64,000 nt of DNA from UBA6623 sp965238125 (GCA_965238125.1 OZ250179.1:6857830-6921829); one strand, 5' to 3'. Positions 1 through 8,622 are shown, counted from the stretch's first letter. Translations and numbers: made by a program. The notes: generated by a model not told the origin, from the letters alone.

Positions 1-1
1 A

Positions 2-340
2 GCGCTGCGCGAGGCGCCGCCGGGAACGTTGATCGTCGACGACCAATACTATTCGTTTTCGTCGATTTTCTATTACGCCGACCACGACGGTTTGTTGCTC
101 AACGGGCGAAAGAATAATCTCGAATACGGCTCGCATGAGCCCGGCGCGCCCAAAGTGTTTATCGACGACGACGAATTCCGCCGACGGTGGCTCGGCCGCG
201 AGCGGTACTATTTGGCGACGTTCGAGAAGGAGCGCCCCCGCTTCGAAACCCTGGTCGGGCCGCGAGCGTTGATTGAGATCAGGCGTGCCGGGGGCAAACT
301 GCTTTTCAGCAACCATCATCCACACGGCGACGGGCCCTGA
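2..340 (+). CDS. C-terminal part of a GT39/ArnT-like membrane glycosyltransferase (5' end outside window)
   Basis: The frame is open from the window edge, so only the last ~112 residues are visible. The segment has no membrane helices and reads like the soluble extracytoplasmic C-terminal domain of polyprenol-linked glycosyltransferases of the PMT/GT39 class: a VDDQYYSFSSIFYYAD stretch, then an acidic FIDDDEFRRRW region and a YYLATFEKE strand. I recognise the type from overall pattern; no catalytic residue lies in the visible part. A REP-like hairpin repeat follows the stop immediately. It could instead be another large membrane protein with a similar tail. Confidence 0.55.
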   Translation, partial: ALREAPPGTLIVDDQYYSFSSIFYYADHDGLLLNGRKNNLEYGSHEPGAPKVFIDDDEFRRRWLGRERYYLATFEKERPRFETLVGPRALIEIRRAGGKLLFSNHHPHGDGP

Positions 341-402
341 CAGGATATGTCGCCACGCAATGCCGACACGGTACGCCCGGTGGTGCGCGCTCCGCGTCGC
401 GG
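339..402 (+). repeat. REP-like two-hairpin repeat, degenerate copy (family R1, copy a)
   Basis: This stretch matches the repeat at 20357-20413 over most of its length (shared cores GATATGTCG and TGCCGACACGG) but has substitutions and an extra base in the loop, so its first hairpin is imperfect. It directly follows the stop of the glycosyltransferase gene. Confidence 0.6.
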
Positions 403-444
403 CAACACCGCTACACTGGTAACCGATCGAAAGGAGTTCCGCTC

Positions 445-1473
445 ATGGACCGCAGACTGTTTCTCTCATCCGCTCTGGGCACGGCCGCCGCGGCAAGGGC
501 CGCTCAGCCGCCGGTCGGCATCGCCTTCTTCGGGGGCGGCCATTCCCACGCGGCGTCCAAAGTTAAGCTGACCCGCGAGTCGCCCGATTGGAACTTGATT
601 GGCATGTGGGACGACGATCCGCGCATGCAGGAAAAATACAAGAAAGACGGCGTGCGATTCGCCTCGCCCGACGAGCTGTTGGCTGATGAGAATGTCCATG
701 TCGTCGCCGTCGAGTCAGGCGTCCAAAACCACGCCCGCGACGCTCTCCGAGCGCTGGAAGCCGGCAAACACGTGCATTTGGAAAAGCCTCCGGCTGTCGA
801 CATCGAGTCGTTCCGCCGTGTCGTGCGGCTGGCTGAGAAGAAAAATCTGCGCTTGCAGATGGGCTACATGTGGCGCTTCCATCCCGGCGTCAACCGCATT
901 CTCGAAGCCGCGCGCAAAGGTTGGTTGGGTGATCTGTTTCTGGTGCGCGGGGTGATCAATACAAACGTTCGTCCCGAGAGCCGACGCGCGATGGGGCGGC
1001 TGCACGGCGGCATCATGTTCGAATTAGGCGCGCACATTATCGACCCGGTCGCGCGGTTGATGGGGCGGGCCGACCGCATTACGCCCTTCATCAAGCGCGC
1101 CGGCGTGCATGCCGACCAACTCGCCGACAATACCGCCGCCGTGCTGGAGTACCCCGGGGCGATGGCGATCGTCTCGAGCGCAAGCCTACAGCCCAACGCC
1201 CATTGGCACCGCAGCTTCGAAGTGCTCGGGACGAAAGGCTCGGCTTACTTGGTTCCCATCGAACGCGAAACGCGCCTCGAAATGGACTTCGCCGAGCCGA
1301 CCGGGCCGTATGATGCGGGGCGTCAGCAGGTCGAGTTGCCGGCTTACGAGCGTTACCTGGCGGAGTTCGACGAACTGCTCACGGCGGTACGGGAAGACAA
1401 GCCGCTGTCAGTGACACCGACGGAAGATCTGATCGTCCAAGAAACCCTGGTACGCGCTTCCGACATGGCTTGA
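445..1473 (+). CDS. Gfo/Idh/MocA-family NAD(P)-dependent oxidoreductase, exported type
   Basis: A 342-residue protein with the two-domain layout of this dehydrogenase family: a Rossmann N-terminus (GIAFFGGGHSHA, residues 25-36) and the family's EKP motif at residues 113-115, followed by the C-terminal alpha/beta substrate domain. Residues 1-20 (MDRRLFLSSALGTAAAARAA) look like a twin-arginine signal, common for such proteins in Acidobacteria and Planctomycetes, so it probably acts in the periplasm on a sugar or cyclitol; the substrate cannot be read from the sequence. An AAGGAG ribosome site lies 8-9 bases before the ATG. It is followed closely by cdd on the same strand but shares no obvious pathway with it. 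Confidence 0.85.
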   Translation: MDRRLFLSSALGTAAAARAAQPPVGIAFFGGGHSHAASKVKLTRESPDWNLIGMWDDDPRMQEKYKKDGVRFASPDELLADENVHVVAVESGVQNHARDALRALEAGKHVHLEKPPAVDIESFRRVVRLAEKKNLRLQMGYMWRFHPGVNRILEAARKGWLGDLFLVRGVINTNVRPESRRAMGRLHGGIMFELGAHIIDPVARLMGRADRITPFIKRAGVHADQLADNTAAVLEYPGAMAIVSSASLQPNAHWHRSFEVLGTKGSAYLVPIERETRLEMDFAEPTGPYDAGRQQVELPAYERYLAEFDELLTAVREDKPLSVTPTEDLIVQETLVRASDMA

Positions 1474-1503
1474 TGGTGACCGATCAACCGGAACGAACAT
1501 GCC

Positions 1504-1899
1504 ATGAACTCTGAACTCGCCGCCTTGATTGATCAAGCTCGCGAAGTCCGGCAAAGGGCCGCCGCGCCCTATTCAAACTTTCTGGTCGGCTCGGCCCTCG
1601 AAACCACCGGCGGCGAAATCTTCACCGGCTGCAATGTCGAAAACGCCAGTTACGGCTTAACGATCTGCGCCGAACGCGTGGCGGCTTGCAAGGCGGTTTC
1701 AGAAGGACATCGGTCCTTCACCCGCATCGCCGTCGTTGCCGACACCGAAACGCTCACGCCCCCCTGCGGTGCTTGCCGTCAGGTGCTTTGGGAGGTGTGC
1801 GGCGATATCGAAGTTGTGCTCGCCAATTTGGGCGAGCGGGTCGAAACGATGAAACTCGCGGACCTGTTGCCGCGGCCCTTCCATGCTTCGTTTCTATAA
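1504..1899 (+). CDS. cdd: Cytidine deaminase
   Basis: Small homotetrameric-type cytidine deaminase (131 residues, usual length). It converts cytidine/deoxycytidine to uridine forms in pyrimidine salvage. The zinc site is complete: C-A-E at residues 55-57 (Cys ligand and catalytic Glu) and PCGAC with Cys88 and Cys91. The substrate-binding CNVENASYG segment precedes it. The 3' end overlaps the next gene by 17 bases, implying translational coupling with the nucleotidyltransferase. Confidence 0.95.
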   Translation: MNSELAALIDQAREVRQRAAAPYSNFLVGSALETTGGEIFTGCNVENASYGLTICAERVAACKAVSEGHRSFTRIAVVADTETLTPPCGACRQVLWEVCGDIEVVLANLGERVETMKLADLLPRPFHASFL

Positions 1900-2512
1900 G
1901 GGCGAACCCAGTAACGGCGATCCCGCTTGGCCGGGTCGCGTCGGCATCTTCCCCGGCGCGTTCAACCCGGTGACACGGGCCCATCTCGCCCTGGCGCGAG
2001 CCGCGCTCAAGCAGCACACCCTGGCGCAAGTCGTCTTCCTGCTACCGAGAAACTTCCCCCACAAGCAGTACGTCGGCGCCGGGTTTGAAGACCGCATCGC
2101 CTTGTTACGGGCCGCTCTCGCCGACGAGGCGCAATGTGCAATGGCGTCATCGGAGAAAGGGCTGTTCCACGAAATCGCCGCCGAAGCCCGCGAGCACTAC
2201 CCGGCGGCCGTCGAATTATTCTTCCTGTGCGGCCGCGATGCCGCCGAGCGCATCGTCAACTGGGATTACGGCAACGGCCCCAACTTCGCTCGGCAACTCG
2301 AACGCTTCCAATTGCTCGCGGCTTCGCGAGAGGGCGACTACGAGCCCCCGCCGGCCTTGCGTAAACGCATCCACACTGTTCGTCTCCCCCCGCAATGGAG
2401 CGGCATATCGGCATCCGCTGTACGCGAAGCCGTTCGCTTGGGCCAAGATTGGGAGTCGCTTGTCCCCCCGGCCGCGGCCCGGGTGATCCGCGAGAAGGGG
2501 CTGTACGGCTGA
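1883..2512 (+). CDS. NadD-like nicotinate-nucleotide adenylyltransferase
   Basis: A 209-residue nucleotidyltransferase of the HIGH superfamily. The N-terminal GIFPGAFNPVTRAH (residues 21-34) is the GxFxPxTxxH phosphate-binding motif, and the C-terminal SGISASAVREAV matches the ISSTxVR element that completes the ATP site. The closest well-known family is NadD, which adenylates nicotinate mononucleotide in NAD synthesis. The insert between the motifs is more divergent than in typical NadD, and no yrdD/rsfS partner lies beside it, so the substrate could differ. The start overlaps cdd by 17 bases. No gene is seen in the ~300 bases downstream. Confidence 0.75.
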   Translation: MLRFYKGEPSNGDPAWPGRVGIFPGAFNPVTRAHLALARAALKQHTLAQVVFLLPRNFPHKQYVGAGFEDRIALLRAALADEAQCAMASSEKGLFHEIAAEAREHYPAAVELFFLCGRDAAERIVNWDYGNGPNFARQLERFQLLAASREGDYEPPPALRKRIHTVRLPPQWSGISASAVREAVRLGQDWESLVPPAAARVIREKGLYG

Positions 2513-2809
2513 AAACGCGGCTAGCGACCGATTTTCACAGCAAGCGCCGGAGGGTTGGTTCGTTCCAGGGAGCAAACGGTTGCAAACGGTATTCTCCGAC
2601 CCGCTGCCCACCGAGTCATCGCACGCGAAAGTTTGCGGCCCCAAGCCCCGGCGGGTCACGCGGGAATTCGCCAAGCATGCCGAATGGATTGTTGCTCCCC
2701 CCGCCCGCTGACGAGCCCCCTGTCCGCTTTGTCCCCAAGCGCACGGCAAGCCCCCCTCCGGTATGCCATAATCACGGCAAATCGGTCTTGAAAACACGAG
2801 GGGTCCGAC

Positions 2810-3496
2810 ATGACAACGACAACGGCAAGAATCCTAGCGACAACCTTGCTCCTGCTCTGCGCCTTACCCGCAAGCGCGGAGTGGCTCAGCGAGCGTTTCG
2901 ACGACGCGGAAATTTCGGTGCGATTGGTGCGCGACGCCAACGATTTGATTTCCCTGTTGGGGACCGATCTCGATCGCGACTACGTCCTGGCCGAAGTGAA
3001 AGTCCGGCCGCTCTATAACTCGAACGTCATCTTGACGCGCGAAGACTTCATCATGCGCTCGCGCCGCAACAACGAGCGCTCCACCGCCATGTCGCCCGAG
3101 GAAATCGCGGGCGGGTCCGTTCTCGTGATGGGATCGAAGCGCGTCGGCACCGGCTCACCGGGTGTCTATTCCCAGGAAAACGACCCCGTGATCATCGGCG
3201 GCACACCGGGAACCGGAACCCGCCCCAGAACCCTCGGCGGACAGGGGCAAAGCTTTGGAGGCGGCCGAGGGGGCGATCAGGAACTCACCGTGAACGCCGA
3301 GCAACGCGAGACGACGCCCTTGTTGGAGCGACTCCAGCAACACGAACTCCCGATCGGCGAAACCAGAGAGCCCGTCCGGGGTTATCTTTATTTCCAAGTC
3401 CCTCCCAAGCACAAGCTCAAGCACTACCAGTTCACCTACGACGGCAACGTAGGCGAATTCAGTGTCGGATTTCTCCGGAAAAAGGCCAAACGATAG
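2810..3496 (+). CDS. Secreted protein of unknown function
   Basis: A 228-residue protein not recognised as a named family. Residues 1-23 form a clear Sec signal peptide (hydrophobic core, cleavage near ASA-E). The mature protein has a beta-rich N-terminal part, a Gly/Pro/Thr-rich linker at about residues 108-150, and a C-terminal segment (PVRGYLYFQVPPKHKLKHYQ) resembling the last strands of immunoglobulin-like DUF4352-type domains; that resemblance is inference only. A GAGGGG site precedes the ATG. The gene stands alone and converges on cysK, with two perfect hairpins between them. Confidence 0.7.
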   Translation: MTTTTARILATTLLLLCALPASAEWLSERFDDAEISVRLVRDANDLISLLGTDLDRDYVLAEVKVRPLYNSNVILTREDFIMRSRRNNERSTAMSPEEIAGGSVLVMGSKRVGTGSPGVYSQENDPVIIGGTPGTGTRPRTLGGQGQSFGGGRGGDQELTVNAEQRETTPLLERLQQHELPIGETREPVRGYLYFQVPPKHKLKHYQFTYDGNVGEFSVGFLRKKAKR

Positions 3497-3524
3497 GGCC
3501 CAGAATGCCTCCGGGAGCCGGTAG

Positions 3525-3581
3525 GGACGAACACTCGTGTTTGTCCTAGCCCAAAGTTGAGACAAGCTCTCAGCTTGTCTC
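3525..3581. repeat. Two perfect or near-perfect hairpins between convergent genes
   Basis: Hairpin 1 is GGACGAACAC-TC-GTGTTTGTCC (3525-3546, one G-T pair) and hairpin 2 is GAGACAAGCT-CTC-AGCTTGTCTC (3559-3581, perfect 10-bp stem). There is no T-run, so they are not standard intrinsic terminators, but placed between convergent genes they could stop or stabilise transcripts from either side. They resemble the other word-loop-reverse-word hairpins scattered in this window. Confidence 0.6.
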
Positions 3582-3610
3582 GCCCCAGCCCACGCCAATC
3601 CTAGTTTCAG

Positions 3611-4570
3611 TTAGCCCATACCTTCGAACAAGGCGCTGCTCAGATACCTCTCCCCCGCGTCGGGAAGAATCACAACGAACGTCTTGCCCGCGAACTCGAG
3701 CTGCTTAGCCAGCCGGCATGCCGCCGCCGTTGCGGCGCCGCAGGAAATCCCGCACAGCAACCCCTCTTCGCGCGCCAATCGCCGAGCGTAATCGACCGCC
3801 TCTTCATCCTCGACCTGTTCCACCCGATCGATCATTTCCAAATCGAGCGTGGCGGGAACGAAGCCCGCCCCGATGCCCTGGATCTGATGATGGTGCCCGG
3901 GGCGAAGTTCCTCACCGGCCAACTGTTGCGAAATCACCGGGCTCTTCGCCGGCTCCACAGCCACCGTCACCAACGGGTGCTTCTGCTTCTTCTTGAAAAA
4001 CCACGAAATGCCGGAAAGCGTCCCGCCCGTTCCCACGCCGGCCACCAGCACATCAACCTTGCCGTCGGTGTCTTCCCAGATTTCCGGGCCCGTCGTGCGG
4101 AAATGAATCGAGGGATTGGCCGGGTTTTCAAACTGTTGGAGCATCACAAAGTGATCGATATCGGAGGCGACAAGCTCCTTCGCGCGCTGGATCGCGCCCT
4201 CCATGCCATCGTCGGCGCTCGTCAACTCCAAATTGGCCCCTAACAGCCGCAGCACCCGCCGCCGCTCCACGCTGAAGTTCTCCGGCATGGTCAACGTCAA
4301 CCGATAACCCCGGGCTGCGGCCACGTAGGCCAACGCAATGCCCGTGTTGCCGCTGGTCGGCTCGATCAACTCCGTGCCCGGTTTGAGAACGCCGCGTTCC
4401 TCGGCATCCCAAATCATCGACGCGCCGATCCGGCACTTCACCGAATAGGACGGATTGCGGCCCTCCACCTTCCCAAGCAACGTCGCCGGCGCTCCATCGG
4501 AAACTCGGTTCAGCCGGACCAAGGGCGTTCGACCGATGCTGAACGAGTTGTCGTCGAAAATTTGCCCCAT
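3611..4570 (-). CDS. cysK: Cysteine synthase A (O-acetylserine sulfhydrylase)
   Basis: PLP enzyme making cysteine from O-acetylserine and sulfide. The 319-residue length is normal. The PLP lysine is Lys45 in NPSYSVKCRIGA, close to enterobacterial CysK; PTSGNTGIALA binds the substrate carboxylate, GTGGTLSG binds the PLP phosphate and GISCGAA completes the active site. It lies downstream of an Rrf2-family regulator on the same strand (75-bp gap with a GA-loop hairpin), the arrangement expected for cysteine control by a CymR-like repressor. Confidence 0.95.
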   Translation of the reverse strand: MGQIFDDNSFSIGRTPLVRLNRVSDGAPATLLGKVEGRNPSYSVKCRIGASMIWDAEERGVLKPGTELIEPTSGNTGIALAYVAAARGYRLTLTMPENFSVERRRVLRLLGANLELTSADDGMEGAIQRAKELVASDIDHFVMLQQFENPANPSIHFRTTGPEIWEDTDGKVDVLVAGVGTGGTLSGISWFFKKKQKHPLVTVAVEPAKSPVISQQLAGEELRPGHHHQIQGIGAGFVPATLDLEMIDRVEQVEDEEAVDYARRLAREEGLLCGISCGAATAAACRLAKQLEFAGKTFVVILPDAGERYLSSALFEGMG

Positions 4571-4618
4571 ATCGTTGTCCCGTTAAACGACGCTTCGGCG
4601 CCCCGTCACCGTCGCTAG

Positions 4619-4638
4619 GACCGGCACGAGTGCCGGTC
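4619..4638. repeat. Perfect 9-bp-stem hairpin with GA loop between rrf2 and cysK
   Basis: GACCGGCAC-GA-GTGCCGGTC. Same design (perfect stem, two-base GA loop) as hairpins inside the small elements at 25.3 and 29.8 kb. It lies in the rrf2-cysK spacer and could attenuate cysK transcription or be a dispersed repeat. Confidence 0.6.
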
Positions 4639-4645
4639 GCCACCT

Positions 4646-5080
4646 TCAGATCTCCCAGTTGGCCGCGCGACGCGAGTTCTTTTCGCGCCACCGCTTCACC
4701 AAATCGGCGAACGTCGTTTCGTCGATCACACCCGAGAGCGCCTGCTCGACCTGCTCCCAGAACTCCGGAAAAGGTGAGTCCTCGGGCAGATTGTTTCGCT
4801 GCATCTTGCGCCCCGGCGACAGCGGGCCCTCGATGTGCCGCAACACCGCTCCAACGGTGATCTCGGCCGAAGGCCGCGCCAGAAAATAGCCGCCGTCGGC
4901 CCCACGCCTGGAACCAAGGAACCCACCTTGCTTAAGCTGCGCCAAGATCAGCTCCAGGAATTTCTGTGGAATCTTCTGGCGCTGCGCGATTTGCGCGATC
5001 TTGACCGGCCCGGAGGTATCCCGCCCCGCCAGGTCAAACACAGCTCGCAGGGCGTATTCACCCTTGACCGATACGTCCAT
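4646..5080 (-). CDS. Rrf2-family transcriptional regulator (CymR-like)
   Basis: A 144-residue winged-helix regulator: the MDVSVKGEYALRAVFDLA start, helix-turn-helix around IAQRQKIPQKFLELIL, and the wing GGFLGSRRGADGGY are all typical. The three clustered cysteines that bind Fe-S in IscR are absent (no Cys in the protein), so it is unlikely to be an iron-sulfur sensor and resembles CymR/CysR-type cysteine regulators. Its position upstream of cysK supports that. A perfect inverted repeat six bases before its ATG suggests autoregulation of an rrf2-cysK unit. Confidence 0.9.
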   Translation of the reverse strand: MDVSVKGEYALRAVFDLAGRDTSGPVKIAQIAQRQKIPQKFLELILAQLKQGGFLGSRRGADGGYFLARPSAEITVGAVLRHIEGPLSPGRKMQRNNLPEDSPFPEFWEQVEQALSGVIDETTFADLVKRWREKNSRRAANWEI

Positions 5081-5085
5081 TCAAC

Positions 5086-5110
5086 AATCTCTATCAACTT
5101 ACTAGAGATT
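5086..5110. promoter_or_regulatory. Probable Rrf2 operator (perfect palindrome)
   Basis: AATCTCTA and TAGAGATT are perfect inverted 8-mers separated by nine bases, centred 18 bases upstream of the rrf2 start codon. This AT-rich block stands out from the GC-rich surroundings. The position over the presumed promoter or leader fits an autorepressor site. Assignment to the neighbouring Rrf2 protein is inference from position. Confidence 0.7.
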
Positions 5111-5404
5111 AGCACGGCGGGTGAGGTCGTCAAATTCGATCGGCTCTTTCTCGGCCCCTTGACGTCGATCCCCGTCGAACTTGTGGGGTCTTCGAAACGT
5201 ACACTTTACTTAGAAGCCGGCCCCGCGATCGGGACCGGGCAACCCGCCCGAGAGTCGGCGCCGTTCTGTCACTGGGATCGTAGCGAACCGTTTTTCAAGC
5301 AAAACCCCGCAACTTCCCGATAACGATAGTGTTTGGAATAGTACGAACCAGATTCGGCCTTGAACCGATCAAACCCGCGCTTCTCGCTGAAAACAAATAG
5401 CCTA

Positions 5405-6497
5405 TTGAGTCTCGCAAAACAAAGTGACATCTTTTTGGGGTACGTACGTCTTTGTATGTATGGGAAATACAAAAGGCGTACGGCGGGATTTCGAGGCCCT
5501 GGAGAAGCGCCGTTTCAAAGCGATCCGGTTGGTCGAGCAAGGCTGTAGTCAGTCCGAGACAGCGAGGCGATTGAAGGTCGCGCGGCAAAGCGTCAGCGAG
5601 TGGCTGCGACGATACCGGCGTGACGGCGAAGCCGGGTTGCGCCAGGCCGGCCGCGCCGGCCGTAAGCCGCTGTTGGACGCCGCGCAGCTCGAACGCCTCG
5701 AGGCGTTGCTGCTGGAAGGCCCCGAGGCGCACGGCTTCCCGACGCCGCTGTGGAGCTGTCCGCGGGTCGCTCGTCTGATCGGAGACGAGTTCGGCGTGCG
5801 CTATCACGAGGGCCATGTCTGGAAGATCCTGCGGGCGCTCGGTTGGAGCCCGCAACGGCCCGTCGGCAAAGCGCGGGAGCGCAACGAAGAGGCCATCCGC
5901 GGCTGGCAGCGCAAGACTTGGCCGGCCATTAAAAAAAAGCCCGCAAAGAAGAACGTACGATCGTCTTCATCGACGAAAGCGGATTGAGTCAGAAGCCGCA
6001 TCGTTGCCGCACCTGGGCGCCGCGCGGCGAGACACCGGTGTTGGAGTTCAACTTCAACTGGGACAAGCTGTCGGTGTCGGCCGGGCTGACGTTGCGCAAC
6101 TTTTACTTCCGGCTCTATCCCGGCGCGATCGGCGAGCTGGAGGTCATCGACTTCCTGAAGGCTTTGGTGCGCCACATCGACGGCCCACTGCTGATCGTCT
6201 GGGACCGGCTGCCGGCGCACCGCAGCCGCCTGGTGCGGGAGTTCATCCAGCTCTCCGAGGATCACATCGCAACGGAGTACTTGCCGCCCTATGCGCCGGA
6301 GTTGAACCCGGTGGAATACATTTGGGCGTACTGGAAGCAGCACGAGTTGCCCAACGTCTGCCCGAAGGACTACTGGGAACTCGACGAGCGCGCCCGCAAA
6401 GCGCTGCGGCGAATGCGCCGCAAACCGCGCTTGATTACCGCTTTCTGGAAACAGTCTTCTCTTTGTCTCGATTGACAGTATATTATGCGAGACTCAG
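5405..6497 (+). mobile_element. IS630-family insertion sequence, copy 1 (intact)
   Basis: The ends are inverted: TTGAGTCTCGCA at the left and the complement of CTGAGTCTCGCAT at the right. TA dinucleotides flank both ends (5403-5404 and 6498-6499), the target duplication expected for IS630/Tc1-mariner elements. Length 1093 bp. One transposase reading unit with a frameshift signal fills it. A second copy of 1094 bp lies at 43448-44541. The right end is only 25 bp before the ATG of the DUF1549 gene. Confidence 0.92.
5460..6475 (+). CDS. IS630 transposase (orfA + orfB joined by -1 frameshift)
   Basis: orfA (from ATG 5460) holds the N-terminal helix-turn-helix region (SETARRLKVARQSVSEWLRR) and winged-helix part; orfB holds the DDE domain. 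At 5931-5938 the sequence ATT AAAAAAAA GCC offers an A-AAA-AAG slippery run. A -1 slip there continues as KARKEERTIVFIDESGLSQ, supplying the first catalytic Asp (FIDES); later come IVWDRLPAHRS (second Asp) and YAPELNPVEYIW (Glu region). The joined protein is 338 residues. The second copy has the same run and length, which supports a programmed shift rather than damage. Without the slip, orfA ends at 5987. Confidence 0.88.
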
Positions 6498-6522
6498 TAA
6501 GCGCGCACCGGAGCCTCGAATC

Positions 6523-8622
6523 ATGACTTGGACGCGCAGACTCGCCAACATCGGACTTGCCATGACAACGCCCAGGGCGCTCTGTCTGCTCCCCGCCCTT
6601 TCCCTGGTTGTTCCCGCGCTCGCCCAACAAGCCGCCGACCTAGCCCCGCCGACGCAGGATATCAGCGTCTCCCATGTCGATTGCACCTTCTTCGGTTCCC
6701 GGCGCGATGAATATGTGCCGACGACCGCGGGCGAAGACCTAGCGGCGATGACCGCGCGGTCGACGCTAACCACCGTTGTCACCGCGGCTCTCGGGGCGAC
6801 TCGACCGCCGGCACGCAGCCGCACCGCCGGGCGTCCGGTGCTTTCGGGAGACGGCGACTCGATCGACGACTTCATCTTCAGCGCCATGCGCGCCGGGGGC
6901 ATCGCGCCGGCCGCAGCCTCGGAAGACGCCGAATTTCTGCGCCGCGTGACCCTCGATCTCACCGGACGCATCCCAACGCCCGACGAAGTATTCGCCTTCC
7001 TCGGCGACGAGTCACCCGAGAAACGAAACACCGCCATCGACCGTTTGCTGGTCACGCCCCAATGGGCCGACCGCTGGGCCATGTTCTTCGGCGACCGTTT
7101 TGGGAACACGATTTCCACCTCTCAGGTCAACCGCTTCATCGACGGCCGCGATGCCTTTCACCTTTTCTTGTTGGAATCACTGCGCGATGACAAGCCCTAC
7201 GACCAATTGGCGCGCGAGATACTCACCTCGGCCGGCAACGCCGGGGGCCGCGCCTTCCCCGAGTTTTCGAACCTTGAGGACGCCGAGGCCGCGCAACGCG
7301 ATTACGAAACCTACCCGGTTACCGGCACGCCGGCCGGCTACATCGTCGGCGCCCTGACCACCGGCGGGCCGATCCACGACACCTGGGACGCCATGGCCGT
7401 CGATACGGCAACCGACTTCCTCGGAATCGCGCACATGGATTGCTTGCTGTGCCATGACGGCGCGGGGCATCTCGACTCACTCAGCTTGTGGGGCGAACAG
7501 GCGAAGCGCAGCGAAGCCTGGGGTTTGGCCGCCTTCTTTTCGCGAACCGCCTTCACGCGCCCCCGCATCCGAACGACGGACGGCAGCCGCCCCTACCCGC
7601 TTCGGTATTGGGTCGTTTTCGACCGCCCGCGCGGCGGCGCCTACGGGCTCGATACCACCACCGGCAACCGTCCGGAGCGGCAACCACAAGCCAACGGCGG
7701 CTTGCCGTTCGTCACACCGAGCTATCCCTTTGAGGCGCCGACCAGCGCCGAACCGGCCGGGGACGAATCCTATCGCCAAGCGCTGGGACGCGTGGTCACG
7801 GCCGATCCGCAGTTCGCCCGAACCATCGTCAACGCCGTTTGGAAGGAGTTCTTCTCGCGCGGCCTTGTCGAGCCGGCGGACCGTTTCGACCCGGCGCGCC
7901 TTGATGGCGACAATCCTCCCCCGGCGCCCTGGGAAGTCCAACCCTCGCACCCGCGGCTGCTGGAGTTTCTCACGCAAGGGTTCATCGACAACGGATTCCG
8001 TTTGAAGTGGCTGATGAAGGAAATCACATCCTCGGCGACGTATCAGCTTTCTTCGCGCTATGAAGGAACCTGGAACCCCGCCTACGAGCCCTACTTTGCG
8101 CGGTTCCAAGTCCGGCGCTTGCGAGCGGAGGAAATCCACGACGCCTTGCTCACGTCGAGCGGCGTCCCGGTGCCCTACATCGTCAGTCAGACTTTCGGGG
8201 TGAAATTTTTCGCCATGGAGTTCCCCGATGTCCAGGATGTTCCCCTGCGGCTGCGGCGTGGGGATCTGCTCACAGAATTCGCGGCGATTGCGACCAGGTT
8301 CCTCGACGACTTCCTGCGAGGCGATCGTGACGAGACACCGCGCAGCGGCGAGGGCGCCATCATGCAAGCCTTGCAGTTGATGAACAGCGAGCTCGTCGTC
8401 GGGAGAGTAGCCGCCGAAGAGAGCATCTTGTCGGCTTTGCTCGACGAACAACCCGACGATACGTTGGTTTACCTGCTCTATGTGCTGGCGCTGAGTCGGC
8501 CGCCGTCAGAGCAAGAATTGGCCCAAGGTGTTTCGCTCCTAGCCGGCGGCGACCGCCGCAAGAACGCCGAAGACCTGCTGTGGAGCCTCTATAACAAGGT
8601 CGACTTCATCTTCAATTACTGA
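6523..8622 (+). CDS. DUF1549/DUF1553 secreted protein with c-type heme motif
   Basis: A 699-residue protein of the DUF1549-DUF1553 type (paired families of Planctomycetes, Verrucomicrobia and Acidobacteria). The DUF1549 part is marked by DEFLRRVTLDLTGRIPTP-like residues near 140-160 and ADRWAMFFGDR; the DUF1553 part begins near RQALGRVVTADPQFARTIVN and runs to RAEEIHDALL. A CLLCH heme-binding motif sits at residues 307-311. The chosen start gives a signal peptide; a second ATG 39 bases later is possible. The open frame continues upstream into the IS630, which I reject because that DNA belongs to the transposase. It is paired with the DUF1501 gene downstream. Biochemical function is unknown. 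Confidence 0.8.
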   Translation: MTWTRRLANIGLAMTTPRALCLLPALSLVVPALAQQAADLAPPTQDISVSHVDCTFFGSRRDEYVPTTAGEDLAAMTARSTLTTVVTAALGATRPPARSRTAGRPVLSGDGDSIDDFIFSAMRAGGIAPAAASEDAEFLRRVTLDLTGRIPTPDEVFAFLGDESPEKRNTAIDRLLVTPQWADRWAMFFGDRFGNTISTSQVNRFIDGRDAFHLFLLESLRDDKPYDQLAREILTSAGNAGGRAFPEFSNLEDAEAAQRDYETYPVTGTPAGYIVGALTTGGPIHDTWDAMAVDTATDFLGIAHMDCLLCHDGAGHLDSLSLWGEQAKRSEAWGLAAFFSRTAFTRPRIRTTDGSRPYPLRYWVVFDRPRGGAYGLDTTTGNRPERQPQANGGLPFVTPSYPFEAPTSAEPAGDESYRQALGRVVTADPQFARTIVNAVWKEFFSRGLVEPADRFDPARLDGDNPPPAPWEVQPSHPRLLEFLTQGFIDNGFRLKWLMKEITSSATYQLSSRYEGTWNPAYEPYFARFQVRRLRAEEIHDALLTSSGVPVPYIVSQTFGVKFFAMEFPDVQDVPLRLRRGDLLTEFAAIATRFLDDFLRGDRDETPRSGEGAIMQALQLMNSELVVGRVAAEESILSALLDEQPDDTLVYLLYVLALSRPPSEQELAQGVSLLAGGDRRKNAEDLLWSLYNKVDFIFNY

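Noticed and set aside
6472..6500. TTGACA at the IS630 right end as an outward promoter for the DUF1549 gene
   Set aside because: No acceptable -10 box lies at 16-18 bases; TATTAT is too close to the TTGACA.
5815..6522. Long upstream extension of the DUF1549/1553 reading frame into the IS630
   Set aside because: That stretch is the transposase read in another frame; the first ATG with a signal peptide (6523) is the natural start.
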